Below, in pieces: positions 1-8,394 of a stretch of DNA of 64,000 nucleotides. The translations under genes were made by a program, and so were the position numbers. How positions within the stretch are numbered: the first letter of the stretch is position 1; every line of letters begins with the position of its first letter. The notes under the pieces were generated by a model that worked only from the letters and a program-made list of their open reading frames with translations, had not been told where the DNA came from and made no database searches. The DNA is from Halomicrobium sp. LC1Hm (GTDB lineage Archaea; Halobacteriota; Halobacteria; Halobacteriales; Haloarculaceae). The stretch lies in assembly GCF_009617995.1 (NCBI RefSeq), contig NZ_CP044129.1, positions 372,001-436,000 on the forward strand. Reading direction: 5' to 3'.

Positions 1-330
1 CGAGCGGCCGGTCGCGAAGGCGTTGGGGACCCGAGAGTCGGCGACGGCGACCGTCGGCTTCGGGAGGTCGGCCTGCTGGGAGAGGCGCTCGATCGAGCGG
101 TGCAGCTCCGGGTACTCGTCGGGTTCGACCTCGCGGGCACCCATCGAGTACAGCGCCAGTTTGTCGCTGAAGAAGAACTGTCCGAGCAGGAACACGCCCA
201 TCCCCAGGATCGCGATACCGAAGAAGCGAGTCTGGGTCATCACCGCGACGAAGACGATGTACAGCGCGAACAGCAGGAACATCGTCAGGATCATGCGAGC
301 GCGGAGACCCCAGTCTGTTTGCCACTCCAT
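1..330 (-). CDS. htpX: HtpX-type membrane zinc metalloprotease (M48), N-terminal part
   Basis: The reading frame starts at 330 on the minus strand (MEWQTDWGLRARMILTMF) and runs off the left edge, giving 110 residues. Two hydrophobic helices (about residues 12-30 and 35-55) are followed by a segment ending VADSRVPNAFATGRS, the conserved stretch that precedes the HExxH site in M48 HtpX proteases; the active site itself lies outside the window. HtpX degrades misfolded membrane proteins. The family call rests on the helix pair and the PNAFATG motif. Confidence 0.85.
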   Translation of the reverse strand, partial: MEWQTDWGLRARMILTMFLLFALYIVFVAVMTQTRFFGIAILGMGVFLLGQFFFSDKLALYSMGAREVEPDEYPELHRSIERLSQQADLPKPTVAVADSRVPNAFATGRS

Positions 331-477
331 ACCCGTGCTACGGGGCTGACGAGTAAAAGGGTTGTTCGACGGACTGCGAATGGAACTCGCTGCTTTCTCC
401 CGGTTTCTGGCACGCAACGACACCGACGGAGCCGATTCGACCACAACTGGTTTGTTCCTGTTGGCTGTATTATTTGT

Positions 478-984
478 ATGTCACTCGCCGACGCTGCTCC
501 CGATCGGTTCGATCGTCGCGATCTCCTCTGGGCACTGGCGGCCGTCGTCCTCGTCAACGTCGTCGGCGGCGTCCCGGCCGTCCTCGGTGGCCCGGACTCG
601 GCGTGGTTCGAGGGGCTGGTCGAGCCAGCGATCTATCCGCCGGGCTGGGCCTTCGGCGTCGTCTGGACGCTGCTCTTTACCCTGCTGGGCGTCGCGGTCT
701 ATCTGGTCGCCAGCGAAGGGCTGGACGAGCGTCGCGTCCGGGTCGCGCTGGGGCTGTTTGCCCTCCAGTTCGCGTTCAACGTCGCCTGGACGCCGGTCTT
801 TTTCACGCTCCAGCGACCGCTGGCCGCGCTCGGGGTGATCGTCGCGCTGGCGGTCCTGATCGTCCCGACGATGTGGGCCTTCGATCGCGTCGACCGCCGG
901 GCAGCGGCACTGTTGGTTCCCTATCTCGTCTGGGTCCTGTTCGCGGCTCTGCTGAATTATCGGTTCTGGGCCCTGAACGCCTGA
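478..984 (+). CDS. tspO: TspO/MBR family membrane protein
   Basis: This 168-residue protein has five predicted membrane helices, the hallmark of the TspO/peripheral benzodiazepine receptor family. Visible family features are the P-x-W-F-EGL-x-P-x-IYPPGWAFG region after helix 1, a W-T-x-LF segment and an AFNVAWTPVFF segment. Members bind tetrapyrroles and sterol-like ligands; the native role in haloarchaea is not known. The ATG at 478 is chosen because the upstream part of the open frame is non-homologous filler, and it divides the gene cleanly from the divergent htpX. Confidence 0.85.
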   Translation: MSLADAAPDRFDRRDLLWALAAVVLVNVVGGVPAVLGGPDSAWFEGLVEPAIYPPGWAFGVVWTLLFTLLGVAVYLVASEGLDERRVRVALGLFALQFAFNVAWTPVFFTLQRPLAALGVIVALAVLIVPTMWAFDRVDRRAAALLVPYLVWVLFAALLNYRFWALNA

Positions 985-1045
985 AGATTCGGCACCCGAC
1001 TCCGGAACGCACGACTTAACCGCGACAGCCACCAACGGCGTCGCA

Positions 1046-2161
1046 ATGAGTCGATCCGGAGCTTTCTGCCCGCGCTGTGGCGACGAGATACCGGACCACG
1101 AGCGCGAGCGCCCGAGCGTCGCGGGCCAGCACGACCCCGACAGCGTGCTCTGTGACGCCTGCTACTTCGAGGAGTTCGATCTCGTCGACGCGCCGGACCG
1201 CATCGAGGTCCGGGTCTGTGCCCAGTGTGGTGCCGTCCACCGGGGCAACCGCTGGGTCGACGTGGGTGCCGAGGACTACACCGACATCGCCGTCGACGAG
1301 GTCAGCGAGGCCCTGGGCGTCCACGTCGACGCCCAGTCGGTCGCCTGGCAGGTCGCGCCCGAACAGGTCGACAAGAACACGATCCGGATGCACGCGGAGT
1401 TCTCCGGGGTCATCCGGGAGACGCCGGTCACCGAGGAGGTGGTCGTCCCGGTCAAGATCAGCCGCCAGACCTGCACGCGCTGTGGCAAGATCGCGGGCGG
1501 TTCGTACGCCTCGACGGTGCAGGTGCGGGCCGACGAGCGCACGCCGACCGGCGACGAGGCCGACCGCGCCAAGGAGATCGCCCACGAGGTCGTCGACGAG
1601 ATGGAGGCCACGGGCGACCGGGACGCCTTCGTCACCGAAATCTCCGAGCCCGAAGCGGGCGTCAACATCAAGGTCTCGACCAACAAGATCGGGATGAAAG
1701 TCGCCCGCCAGATCACGACCGAGCTGGGCGGGACGTTCACCGACAACGAGACGCTGGTCACAGAAGACACGGACGGCAACGAGGTGTATCGGGTCACGTA
1801 CGCGATCCGACTGCCGCGCTATCGCCCCGGCGAGGTGATCGACCCGGAGGACGGCGACGGTCCGGTGCTGGTCCGCTCGGTACAGGGCAACCTCAAGGGG
1901 ACGCGCCTCGCGACGGGCGACTCCTTCGAAGCGTCCTTCGAGGACGAGAACGCCCCCGACGCCCGCCGCCTGGGGACCGACGCCGACGCCGAACGGACCA
2001 CCCTCGTCGCCGTCGAGGACGAGCGTGCGGTCCAGGTGCTCGACCCAGAGACCTACGAGTCGAAGACGATCCCCCGGCCCGACTACCTCGACACCGACGC
2101 CGACGAGGTGCCGGTCCTCAAACACCGCGAGGGGCTGCACGTGCTGCCCGACGAGCGCTGA
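1046..2161 (+). CDS. NMD3 family zinc-ribbon protein
   Basis: This 371-residue protein matches archaeal NMD3. Four Cys pairs (CPRC at residues 8-11, CDAC, CAQC and CTRC) form the N-terminal zinc ribbons, and the rest is the acidic NMD3 core. In eukaryotes NMD3 is the export adaptor of the 60S subunit; archaea have no nucleus, so a role in late large-subunit assembly or quality control is inferred. It stands alone, with a GC-rich 5' side and a downstream lipoprotein gene 85 bases away. Confidence 0.88.
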   Translation: MSRSGAFCPRCGDEIPDHERERPSVAGQHDPDSVLCDACYFEEFDLVDAPDRIEVRVCAQCGAVHRGNRWVDVGAEDYTDIAVDEVSEALGVHVDAQSVAWQVAPEQVDKNTIRMHAEFSGVIRETPVTEEVVVPVKISRQTCTRCGKIAGGSYASTVQVRADERTPTGDEADRAKEIAHEVVDEMEATGDRDAFVTEISEPEAGVNIKVSTNKIGMKVARQITTELGGTFTDNETLVTEDTDGNEVYRVTYAIRLPRYRPGEVIDPEDGDGPVLVRSVQGNLKGTRLATGDSFEASFEDENAPDARRLGTDADAERTTLVAVEDERAVQVLDPETYESKTIPRPDYLDTDADEVPVLKHREGLHVLPDER

Positions 2162-2246
2162 CGAGCGACTTCGGGACGCGTGCCCGCCGCGTGTTGTCGC
2201 CCAGACAGAAGATACTTACCGGCAGACGCTGCCCTCGTTCGCACGG

Positions 2247-3407
2247 ATGCAACGCCGTCAGTTCCTCGCTGCGACCGGCCTGACGCTTCTCGGTGGCACC
2301 ACCGGCTGCGTGGGCCAGCTCTCCAGTCCGCTCGCGCCGACGAGTGACGAACCGATCGCCGTCGACGAGACGTGGAATCAGCCCGGTGGCGGGCCGGGCC
2401 ACGCGTACGCCGCCAGCGGCAGCGGTCCGGGCGCGGCCATCGAGTCGCGGTGGCGGTTCTCGGACGGTGACAGCCACTTCGAACCGATGGCTATCGCAGA
2501 CGACACGGTGTTTGCGGCCAGCGACAGCACCGTCGTCGCGCTCGACGCGAGCCGCGGGACGGAGCGCTGGCGCGCGGCGGTCGACTCGAACGACGACTGG
2601 CTCGCCGTGGGTCCGGACCACCTCTTCTTTTCGGACGGCTGGATCGAACGGGAGCCGGAGACGGCCAGCGTGACACCGTATCCCGAATCGTCGCCCCACC
2701 AGGACCGATTCGTCCTCCTGAAGGATCTGTTCGTCTACCTCACCGACGACGCGGTCGTCGCAGGGCGGCCCGGAGCCGACGAGGCGCGCTGGCGGCGACC
2801 ACTCGACAGGCCCCACTCGCTGTGTGGCGTCGCCGACCAGATGATCGTGGTCGCCACGGAGACGGGACTCGCCGGTCTGTCACTGAGCGACGGCAGCCAG
2901 CAGTGGCTGCGTGAAGACCTCTGGTCGGAGGTGAGTTTCGTCGATGTGGCCGGGGCGGACGAGCGCGTCTACGCGACGACGTGGACGCGCGACGCGACCG
3001 TCTTCGCCCTCGACGCGGCGAGCGGCGAGACGGCCTGGACGTACGAACCACCGACACAGGTGTGGCTCACGGCCGATTCGAACCACGTCGTTCTCGGTGG
3101 GCTTCCGGACGTCGAACCGATGAACCGCGTCGACGTCCTCGACGCGGCCGGCGACCGCCAGTGGGTCGTGCCCACCGACAGCAACGACACGACGGTCCAC
3201 GTGCCGGTCCTCGCCGACGGCGTCGTCTACGCCGCCCACGTCGCCGACTGCTTCGCTTACGACCTGGCCAGCGGTGAAAAACTGTGGTCACTCTCGCCAG
3301 ACGGTCTCTTGTCGAGTGACCTCTACCCGCTCGGCCAGCCCCTCGTCGCCGGTGACGGCCTCTTCCTCGAACAGGACGGGGCCGTGTACGGGTTCGGCCC
3401 CGCCTGA
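2247..3407 (+). CDS. Secreted PQQ-like beta-propeller lipoprotein
   Basis: This 386-residue protein starts MQRRQFLAATGLTLLGG with a twin-arginine-type signal followed by a lipobox (TGC near residue 23), so it is probably exported folded and lipid-anchored. The mature part has repeated blades of the type VVALDASRGTERWR, VFALDAASGETAWTY and FAYDLASGEKLW, the PQQ/BamB-like beta-propeller signature. Haloarchaea have many such outer-surface propellers of unknown ligand. The start is set at the ATG of the Tat motif rather than the longer open frame. Confidence 0.85.
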   Translation: MQRRQFLAATGLTLLGGTTGCVGQLSSPLAPTSDEPIAVDETWNQPGGGPGHAYAASGSGPGAAIESRWRFSDGDSHFEPMAIADDTVFAASDSTVVALDASRGTERWRAAVDSNDDWLAVGPDHLFFSDGWIEREPETASVTPYPESSPHQDRFVLLKDLFVYLTDDAVVAGRPGADEARWRRPLDRPHSLCGVADQMIVVATETGLAGLSLSDGSQQWLREDLWSEVSFVDVAGADERVYATTWTRDATVFALDAASGETAWTYEPPTQVWLTADSNHVVLGGLPDVEPMNRVDVLDAAGDRQWVVPTDSNDTTVHVPVLADGVVYAAHVADCFAYDLASGEKLWSLSPDGLLSSDLYPLGQPLVAGDGLFLEQDGAVYGFGPA

Positions 3408-3491
3408 GGGTCGCCGTGGCCGGCCCAACCGGCTGACGGCCGAACGGTCGACACGAAACGGGTTTCCGTCCCGACCGCCTGTCGTCCCACG

Positions 3492-4577
3492 ATGAGCGCA
3501 GACGATCGACTGGCCGTCGTCGTCGCCCGCGACCGGACCCAGACGGTCATCGACCGGCTCCGGGAACTGGACGCCTACGACGACGACCGGACGGTCCAGC
3601 CGTGGGACGACGACAGCGTCGCCGTCCCAGTCACAAGCGTCCCCGCCGATCTCGCCGTTCGAGACGTGGTCAAGCAGGTCGGCGAGCCGAGGCTCCGAGA
3701 CCTGGACGACTACCTCCGGGAACGGGGGTGGACCGACGCGGAGATCGATCGGGCACCCGCGTCCTGGGCCGTCGTCGGCAGCGTCGTCCTCGTGGACATC
3801 GGCGACGCGCCACGGCCCGAGGAGGTCGGTGAGGCACTCTTACAGCTCCACGGCGAGGCCGACACCGTCCTCGCGCGGGGGCCGATCACCGGCGAACACC
3901 GCGAACCCGCGGTCGAGGTCGTCGCCGGCACCGGCGACACCGAGACCGTCCACCGCGAGCACGGGACCGCCTACGCGCTGGATCTCGCCGAGGTGATGTT
4001 CTCGCCGGGCAACAAAGCCGAGCGGAGCCACATGGGCGAGGTCGTCCGCGAGGCCCACGAGGGACGGAGCGAGTCGGGAGCCTCGACGAGCGCGAGCGGT
4101 GCAATCGAAAGCGGCGAGCGCGAGCGGGTACTCGACATGTTCGCCGGCATCGGCTACTTCACGCTCCCGATGGCCCGCGCCGGGGCGACGGTCACTGCCG
4201 TCGAGCGCAACCCCGCTTCCTTCCGGTACCTGATCGAGAACGTCCAGCTCAACGAGGTCGCCGACCGGGTCCAGCCCTACCGGGCCGACTGCCGGGACGT
4301 GACTCCCGATCTCGCCGCCGACCCGGTCGACCGGATCGTGATGGGCTACTACGAGGCCCACGAGTATCTCGACGCCGCACTGCCGGCGCTGGCTCCCGGC
4401 GGCGTCGTCCACATGCACGAGGCGACGCCCGACGGGCTGGTCTTCGAGCGCCCGATCGAGCGCATCGAGGCCGCGGCCGCCGACGCGGGCCGGGGCGTCG
4501 AGATCCTCGACACCCGCCGAGTCAAGAGCTACAGCGAGGGCGTCGCACACGTCGTCGTCGACGCCCGGATCGAGTGA
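3492..4577 (+). CDS. taw2: Taw2: wyosine aminocarboxypropyltransferase (Trm5/TYW2 family)
   Basis: This 361-residue class I SAM-dependent enzyme carries the SAM motif DMFAGIGYFTLP and the YKLD/ALDLAEVMFSPGN block upstream of it. In place of the N/DPP or NLP signature of Trm5 methyltransferases it has DRIVMGY, and the C-terminus ends RVKSYSEGVAHVVVD; both are as in archaeal TYW2 proteins. It is therefore assigned to transfer the 3-amino-3-carboxypropyl group from SAM to 4-demethylwyosine at G37 of tRNA-Phe. A Ser/Gly/Glu-rich insertion (about residues 190-212) before the SAM motif looks lineage-specific. The previous pathway enzyme, Taw1, is at 24585. Confidence 0.82.
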   Translation: MSADDRLAVVVARDRTQTVIDRLRELDAYDDDRTVQPWDDDSVAVPVTSVPADLAVRDVVKQVGEPRLRDLDDYLRERGWTDAEIDRAPASWAVVGSVVLVDIGDAPRPEEVGEALLQLHGEADTVLARGPITGEHREPAVEVVAGTGDTETVHREHGTAYALDLAEVMFSPGNKAERSHMGEVVREAHEGRSESGASTSASGAIESGERERVLDMFAGIGYFTLPMARAGATVTAVERNPASFRYLIENVQLNEVADRVQPYRADCRDVTPDLAADPVDRIVMGYYEAHEYLDAALPALAPGGVVHMHEATPDGLVFERPIERIEAAAADAGRGVEILDTRRVKSYSEGVAHVVVDARIE

Positions 4578-4675
4578 TTGCGGGGGCGTCCGCTCGGTCG
4601 CGAACCGGTCCCAGCGGTGACAGCCGCCCGTCCGCGTCCGGAACCTATTCGGCGCTGGTCTCGGATCGGGTACGT

Positions 4676-5557
4676 ATGCGCCGCCGTTCGTTCCTCGCGA
4701 CCACGACGACTCTCGCCCTCCCGCTGGCCGGTTGTGTGCGTCCGGACTACGGCTCGCTGACGATGGCGTCGATGGCGTCCGACGCGGCGATCGCTCGACG
4801 CCACGCCGAAGACCTCGACGCTCTCCCGCCGGACTCCCGTGCCCTCGTCAGAGACGCCATCGACGGCGAGACGCCGACCAGAGCAGACACCGGTCCGCCG
4901 TTCGACGCCGACCGGCCGTTCGAAGACGACGGTGCGTTCTACGACATCGGGTACGAGGTCGTCGAGCGCCGTTCCGCTACCCAGTACGATCTCCAGATCG
5001 ACTACGATCCGGTCGCGGAACCGTCGTCGGTCGTCGCGTACGCCGACCTCCCGGCCGTCGACAGGCGCGCCCTCTCTCGGCTCTTGCCGCCGCCGGCAGA
5101 GCCTCCGACCGGCAGGGGCTTCGACGTAGACGTTGCCGACACGTACCTCGACGACACTGAGAGCGTCCTCGTCCCGGAACCGGAGTACGAGGCGGTCTCC
5201 TACGACGGCACCGCCTACCGGGTCGGCGTCGGCGGGAGCCGCGAGATCGAAGTCGACCGATACCAGTACAGCGCCGATCGGATCGCCGACAGCCCGGCGG
5301 CGTTCGGCCGTCAGCTGCGCGAGCGGTACCTGTTCACGCTCAGCGGACTCCCAGAGGCCGAACGGGAGATCGTCCTGGCGGCCGCCGACGAGGGCTACTA
5401 TCCCGACAGCCCGAACCGGGCGTTCCGGTCGCTGACCGAACGACTTGGCTCACACGAGCCGGTCCGCTCGACGGCCGACACCGGCCACTGGCTGGTCCGG
5501 TACGACGGGCGGATCTACTGGGCGGAACTGTCGACGCCGGGGGAGACGATGCCGTAG
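4676..5557 (+). CDS. Haloarchaeal lipoprotein, paralogue A
   Basis: The 293-residue product begins MRRRSFLATTTTLALPLAGC, a Tat-type signal ending in a lipobox with Cys 20. The mature protein is acidic with no domain I recognise; recurring elements are a YDIGYEVVERR strand, a DYDPVAEPSSVVAYADLP stretch and a final GHWLVRYDGRIYWAEL segment. It is clearly paralogous to the gene at 5765 along its whole length (same signal, same order of motifs). The start is the ATG just before the Tat motif. Function unknown; an extracytoplasmic location is inferred. Confidence 0.78.
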   Translation: MRRRSFLATTTTLALPLAGCVRPDYGSLTMASMASDAAIARRHAEDLDALPPDSRALVRDAIDGETPTRADTGPPFDADRPFEDDGAFYDIGYEVVERRSATQYDLQIDYDPVAEPSSVVAYADLPAVDRRALSRLLPPPAEPPTGRGFDVDVADTYLDDTESVLVPEPEYEAVSYDGTAYRVGVGGSREIEVDRYQYSADRIADSPAAFGRQLRERYLFTLSGLPEAEREIVLAAADEGYYPDSPNRAFRSLTERLGSHEPVRSTADTGHWLVRYDGRIYWAELSTPGETMP

Positions 5558-5599
5558 CGCCTCGAAACGACTATCCGTTCTCACTGGCAAGGCGTGGGT

Positions 5600-5683
5600 A
5601 TGGATCGACAGCAACTCCTCGCGATCGTCCTCGTCTTGCTCATGGTGGGCTCCTCGGCCGCCTACGCACTCTCGATGTTCTGA
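5600..5683 (+). CDS. 27-residue single-helix membrane microprotein (candidate)
   Basis: A short frame between the two lipoprotein paralogues encodes MDRQQLLAIVLVLLMVGSS plus eight more residues. After a charged MDRQQ start it is one continuous hydrophobic segment, as in the small single-helix proteins of haloarchaea. No strong ribosome-binding site is visible. It begins 42 bases after the stop of paralogue A and could be co-transcribed. Its small size makes the coding call uncertain, although the clean amphipathic start and long hydrophobic helix favour it. Confidence 0.5.
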   Translation: MDRQQLLAIVLVLLMVGSSAAYALSMF

Positions 5684-5764
5684 TCGGGCTGGCCGCTCAG
5701 CCGCCGCGCCTACTGTCGATGGCGTATCACAAACTATTCACCACACCCCGCGGTGCTCCGACGT

Positions 5765-6658
5765 ATGCGCCGCCGAACATTCCTCGCGACCGCAGCGACC
5801 GCCGTTGCCCTCCCCCTCGCAGGCTGTGCTCACCCCTCCGACGGTTCGCTCTCGATGGGCGAACTGACGAGCGACAGTGCCATCGCCGAGCGATACGCCG
5901 GCGAGACAGAGGGGCTCCCGCCCGAACGGAAAGCACTGATCGACGCCGCCGTCGCCGGTGACGCACCGACACGAGAGGGTCGGTATCCGCCCTACGACCG
6001 GGATCGTCCGATCGAACACGAGGGCGCGTACTACCGGATCTCTCACGAGGTCGTCGACAGCCGTACCGAGACCCGGTACACGGTCGACGTCGACTACGAC
6101 CCCGAGACGACCCCGTCGTCGGTGATCGCCTACGAGGACCTGCCCGAGGCCGACAAGCGGGCGCTGGGCGAGTTGATCCCGCCGGAAGAAGATCACCCCG
6201 ACAACGACGGGTTCGACATCGGGCGCTCACACCGGTACGAAGACGTCTCCGAGAGCGTCCTGGCCTCCGATCCCGCGTACGAGGGAATCTCTCACGAGGG
6301 GTCGACGTACCGCGTCAGGGTTGCCGACGGCGGCGAAGTGACGATCGAGACCTACGAGTACAGCGCCGAGCAGGTCGCCGAGAGCGCTACTGACCTGGGC
6401 GCGCAGCTCCGCGAGCAGCACCTGTTTTCCCTCTCGGGGCTCTCCGAGGCAGAACGCGAGATCGTCGCCGAGGCGATCGATGGGAGCTACTTCCCCGACG
6501 GCGGCGAGGTGCCCGACGCGTTCCGGTCACTGGCCGATCGCTTCCGCGATCAGGCGGGTATCGACACCAACGAACACGGCGGAACGTGGCTGGCTCGCTA
6601 CGAGGGAACCATCTACTGGACGGACTTGCGGTACCCGCCGGAGACGGACTCCGAGTAG
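5765..6658 (+). CDS. Haloarchaeal lipoprotein, paralogue B
   Basis: This 297-residue protein starts MRRRTFLATAATAVALPLAGC (Tat-like, lipobox Cys 21) and aligns throughout with the 4676 product: SDSAIAERYAGE, a YRISHEVVDSRTETRYTVD strand, TPSSVIAYEDLPEADKRALG, a SLSGLSEAEREIV motif and the terminal GTWLARYEGTIYWTDL. The pair is a tandem duplication that has diverged. The start was moved inside the open frame to the ATG directly before the RRR motif. No known domain; probably anchored on the outer face of the membrane. Confidence 0.78.
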   Translation: MRRRTFLATAATAVALPLAGCAHPSDGSLSMGELTSDSAIAERYAGETEGLPPERKALIDAAVAGDAPTREGRYPPYDRDRPIEHEGAYYRISHEVVDSRTETRYTVDVDYDPETTPSSVIAYEDLPEADKRALGELIPPEEDHPDNDGFDIGRSHRYEDVSESVLASDPAYEGISHEGSTYRVRVADGGEVTIETYEYSAEQVAESATDLGAQLREQHLFSLSGLSEAEREIVAEAIDGSYFPDGGEVPDAFRSLADRFRDQAGIDTNEHGGTWLARYEGTIYWTDLRYPPETDSE

Positions 6659-6918
6659 GGCTCGTCTCACTCCGTCTCCCACACGTCGGCCATCGGACTC
6701 GTTCCCGAGGAGCGCCGCCGGGACCGCCCGCTACTCTCGCCGGTCGAATCATGTCCGGTGGATCGACAGCGGAGCCGCGCGATCGTCGCCGTGGGGCCGG
6801 TGATCGGCTCACCGATCGCGGTCGGAGCGAACCGCCGAGACGATGCTACTCCGACCCACTTCCGAACCGTTCCTTCGACACAGGGACGAGACTCGTCTAC
6901 TGAAACGGTGGCGTCTCG
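6659..6918. other. Intergenic stretch with helicase-tail relic
   Basis: Apart from the 59-bp repeat and its degraded continuation to about 6750, I see no gene, RNA or clear regulatory site in these 260 bases. Confidence 0.6.
6669..6727. repeat. 59-bp direct repeat, copy 1 (relic of helicase 3' end)
   Basis: These 59 bases are identical to 8397-8455, which form the last coding part of the helicase gene at 8395-10149. Copy 1 stands outside any gene, but read on the minus strand it still gives the same C-terminal residues (ending PMADVWETE and a stop). Beyond position 6727 weaker matches to the helicase (CCCGCTACT, CGGTCGAA) continue for about 25 bases with deletions, so this is a decaying gene tail rather than a regulatory repeat. 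Confidence 0.85.
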
Positions 6919-7638
6919 TCAGGCTGTGTCACCGAACGACGGTTGATCGACGTGGCGCGTCCAGAACTCGTCGTCGAGATAGCGGTCCTCGATCCCGTCG
7001 TACCCCAGCAGCCGTGCCGCTCGTCCGACAGTTGCCCAGAGCAGCCGCTGGAGCGCCAGTGGTGTCCCAGTCATCCGTGTCTCGCTCGCAATCTCCGCAG
7101 CGATCACGAGCGCGTCGAGTGGGCCGGGTTCGCCGTACCCGTCGTCGGCGAAGGCTCCCTCGTGATCGCGCCCCCAGATCGTGAACAACGACCGGACAGT
7201 CAGCATCGACGGGGGTTCGCCGACGAACGCGACGGTCTCGTCGCTGTCGTTGCGGAAGGTGTGCTCTGCGCCGGCCTCGACTGTGGTGCTCTCACCGGGT
7301 CCGAGCCGGGTCCGTTCCCCATCGACGACGAGAGAGAGGGTCCCCTCGATGACCGTGAAGCGCTCCGTCGTCGGATGGGTGTGTGGCGGTGGCTCGCTGG
7401 CGTCGGGTGCCAGCCATTGCAGCAGGACTGGGCGATCGGTCTCGCCTTCCGCTGGCGTTTCGAGCAGGGTCGCCCACGTCTTCGCTCCCGGACTCGAAAC
7501 GAGTGCGCGCGGTGCCTCACGAAGGCGGGCGGCGGCGGGGCCGTCGGGGTCGAGGTCGAGGGCTGGCCCGTCGGCAGGCGTCCCGTCGGCAGCCAGCGGA
7601 CGCCCGACACGGATTCCGTGCTGTGAATCTGTCGGCAT
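6919..7638 (-). CDS. Cupin-domain protein
   Basis: The 239-residue form starts at MPTDSQHGIRVGRPLAADG; in-frame ATGs at 7680 and 7695 are possible but would place the start inside the short promoter shared with the divergent regulator. The centre carries a cupin_2 barrel: PPPHTHPTTERFTVIEGTL (metal-binding His pair and Glu), GPGESTTVEAGAEHTFRN (motif 2 with the third His). A helical C-terminal region follows (about residues 140-239). Substrate unknown. The head-to-head gene at 7724 encodes a probable regulator of it. Confidence 0.8.
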   Translation of the reverse strand: MPTDSQHGIRVGRPLAADGTPADGPALDLDPDGPAAARLREAPRALVSSPGAKTWATLLETPAEGETDRPVLLQWLAPDASEPPPHTHPTTERFTVIEGTLSLVVDGERTRLGPGESTTVEAGAEHTFRNDSDETVAFVGEPPSMLTVRSLFTIWGRDHEGAFADDGYGEPGPLDALVIAAEIASETRMTGTPLALQRLLWATVGRAARLLGYDGIEDRYLDDEFWTRHVDQPSFGDTA

Positions 7639-7691
7639 CGAGTGAGTGGTCGGTCGCGCCGCCGGTGTGAGTTGTGCCATGCATCCCTGGG

Positions 7692-7704
7692 ACATTTAAC
7701 AAAG
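7692..7704 (+). promoter_or_regulatory. AT-rich TATA-like box between the cupin and HTH genes
   Basis: The sequence ACATTTAACAAAG lies about 25 bases before the GTG start at 7724, the expected spacing for a leaderless haloarchaeal transcript. Read on the other strand (GTTAAATG) it could also serve the cupin gene, so the two divergent genes may share this core. Confidence 0.45.
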
Positions 7705-7723
7705 ATCCTGCCAAAGTCAGTGT

Positions 7724-8386
7724 GTGAAGCACTTGCGAGTCACGGCGCAGATCGACCACGACCACGCGCCGCCGTTCTATACGATGCTCTCGGACTCGCC
7801 GGCGATCGAGGAGACTCGGTTGCTGGAGTGGAACACGACGGCTGCGGACGCGGAGACGGTACTGTTCGCGATCCGTGGCGACGCGACACCGTTCGCAACG
7901 GACGCACCCGGGACGCGGGGCATCGACAACGTTCAGCTGTCGGCTCCCGAAGGGCGCTGGACGTACGCCCTCGTCGAGGTCCGTCCCGTCTCGACGCCGC
8001 TGTTCGACGCCATTCGAGACGCCAGAACGCGCCGTAGACTGGTGGTTCGCAAGCCGATCATCTACCGCGACGGCGACATGCACTTCCGGATCGTCGGAGA
8101 CGCCACTGCACTCCAGACCGCTCTCGACGCCGCTCCCCCAGCAGTGGACGCGCAGGTCGAGCGGATCGAACCGGTCCGGGGCGGGCCGGACCCCTCTGGT
8201 CCCGATCTCAGCCAGCGCCAACGTGATGCCCTCGAAACCGCCCACAGGCTGGGCTACTACGAGCGGCCACGCGGCGCGACCCACGAGGACGTGGCAGACG
8301 AACTCGGGTGCGCGCCAGCGACGGCATCGGAACACCTCCAGAAAGCCGAGGCGACAGTGGTCGAGGCCGTGCTCGACGCCCTCTGA
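7724..8386 (+). CDS. Bat-type HTH transcriptional regulator
   Basis: This 220-residue protein begins with GTG (MKHLRVTAQI). The C-terminal 55 residues (from LSQRQRDALETAHRLGYYERPRG onward) are the HTH_10 domain of the bacterio-opsin-activator family, including the characteristic T-x-EDVADELG-x-APATASEHL helix-turn-helix. The N-terminal part is the alpha/beta sensor-like region seen in these regulators, here without a recognisable ligand site. Divergent arrangement with the cupin gene suggests that it controls that gene. Confidence 0.85.
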   Translation: MKHLRVTAQIDHDHAPPFYTMLSDSPAIEETRLLEWNTTAADAETVLFAIRGDATPFATDAPGTRGIDNVQLSAPEGRWTYALVEVRPVSTPLFDAIRDARTRRRLVVRKPIIYRDGDMHFRIVGDATALQTALDAAPPAVDAQVERIEPVRGGPDPSGPDLSQRQRDALETAHRLGYYERPRGATHEDVADELGCAPATASEHLQKAEATVVEAVLDAL

Positions 8387-8394
8387 TCGGACCG

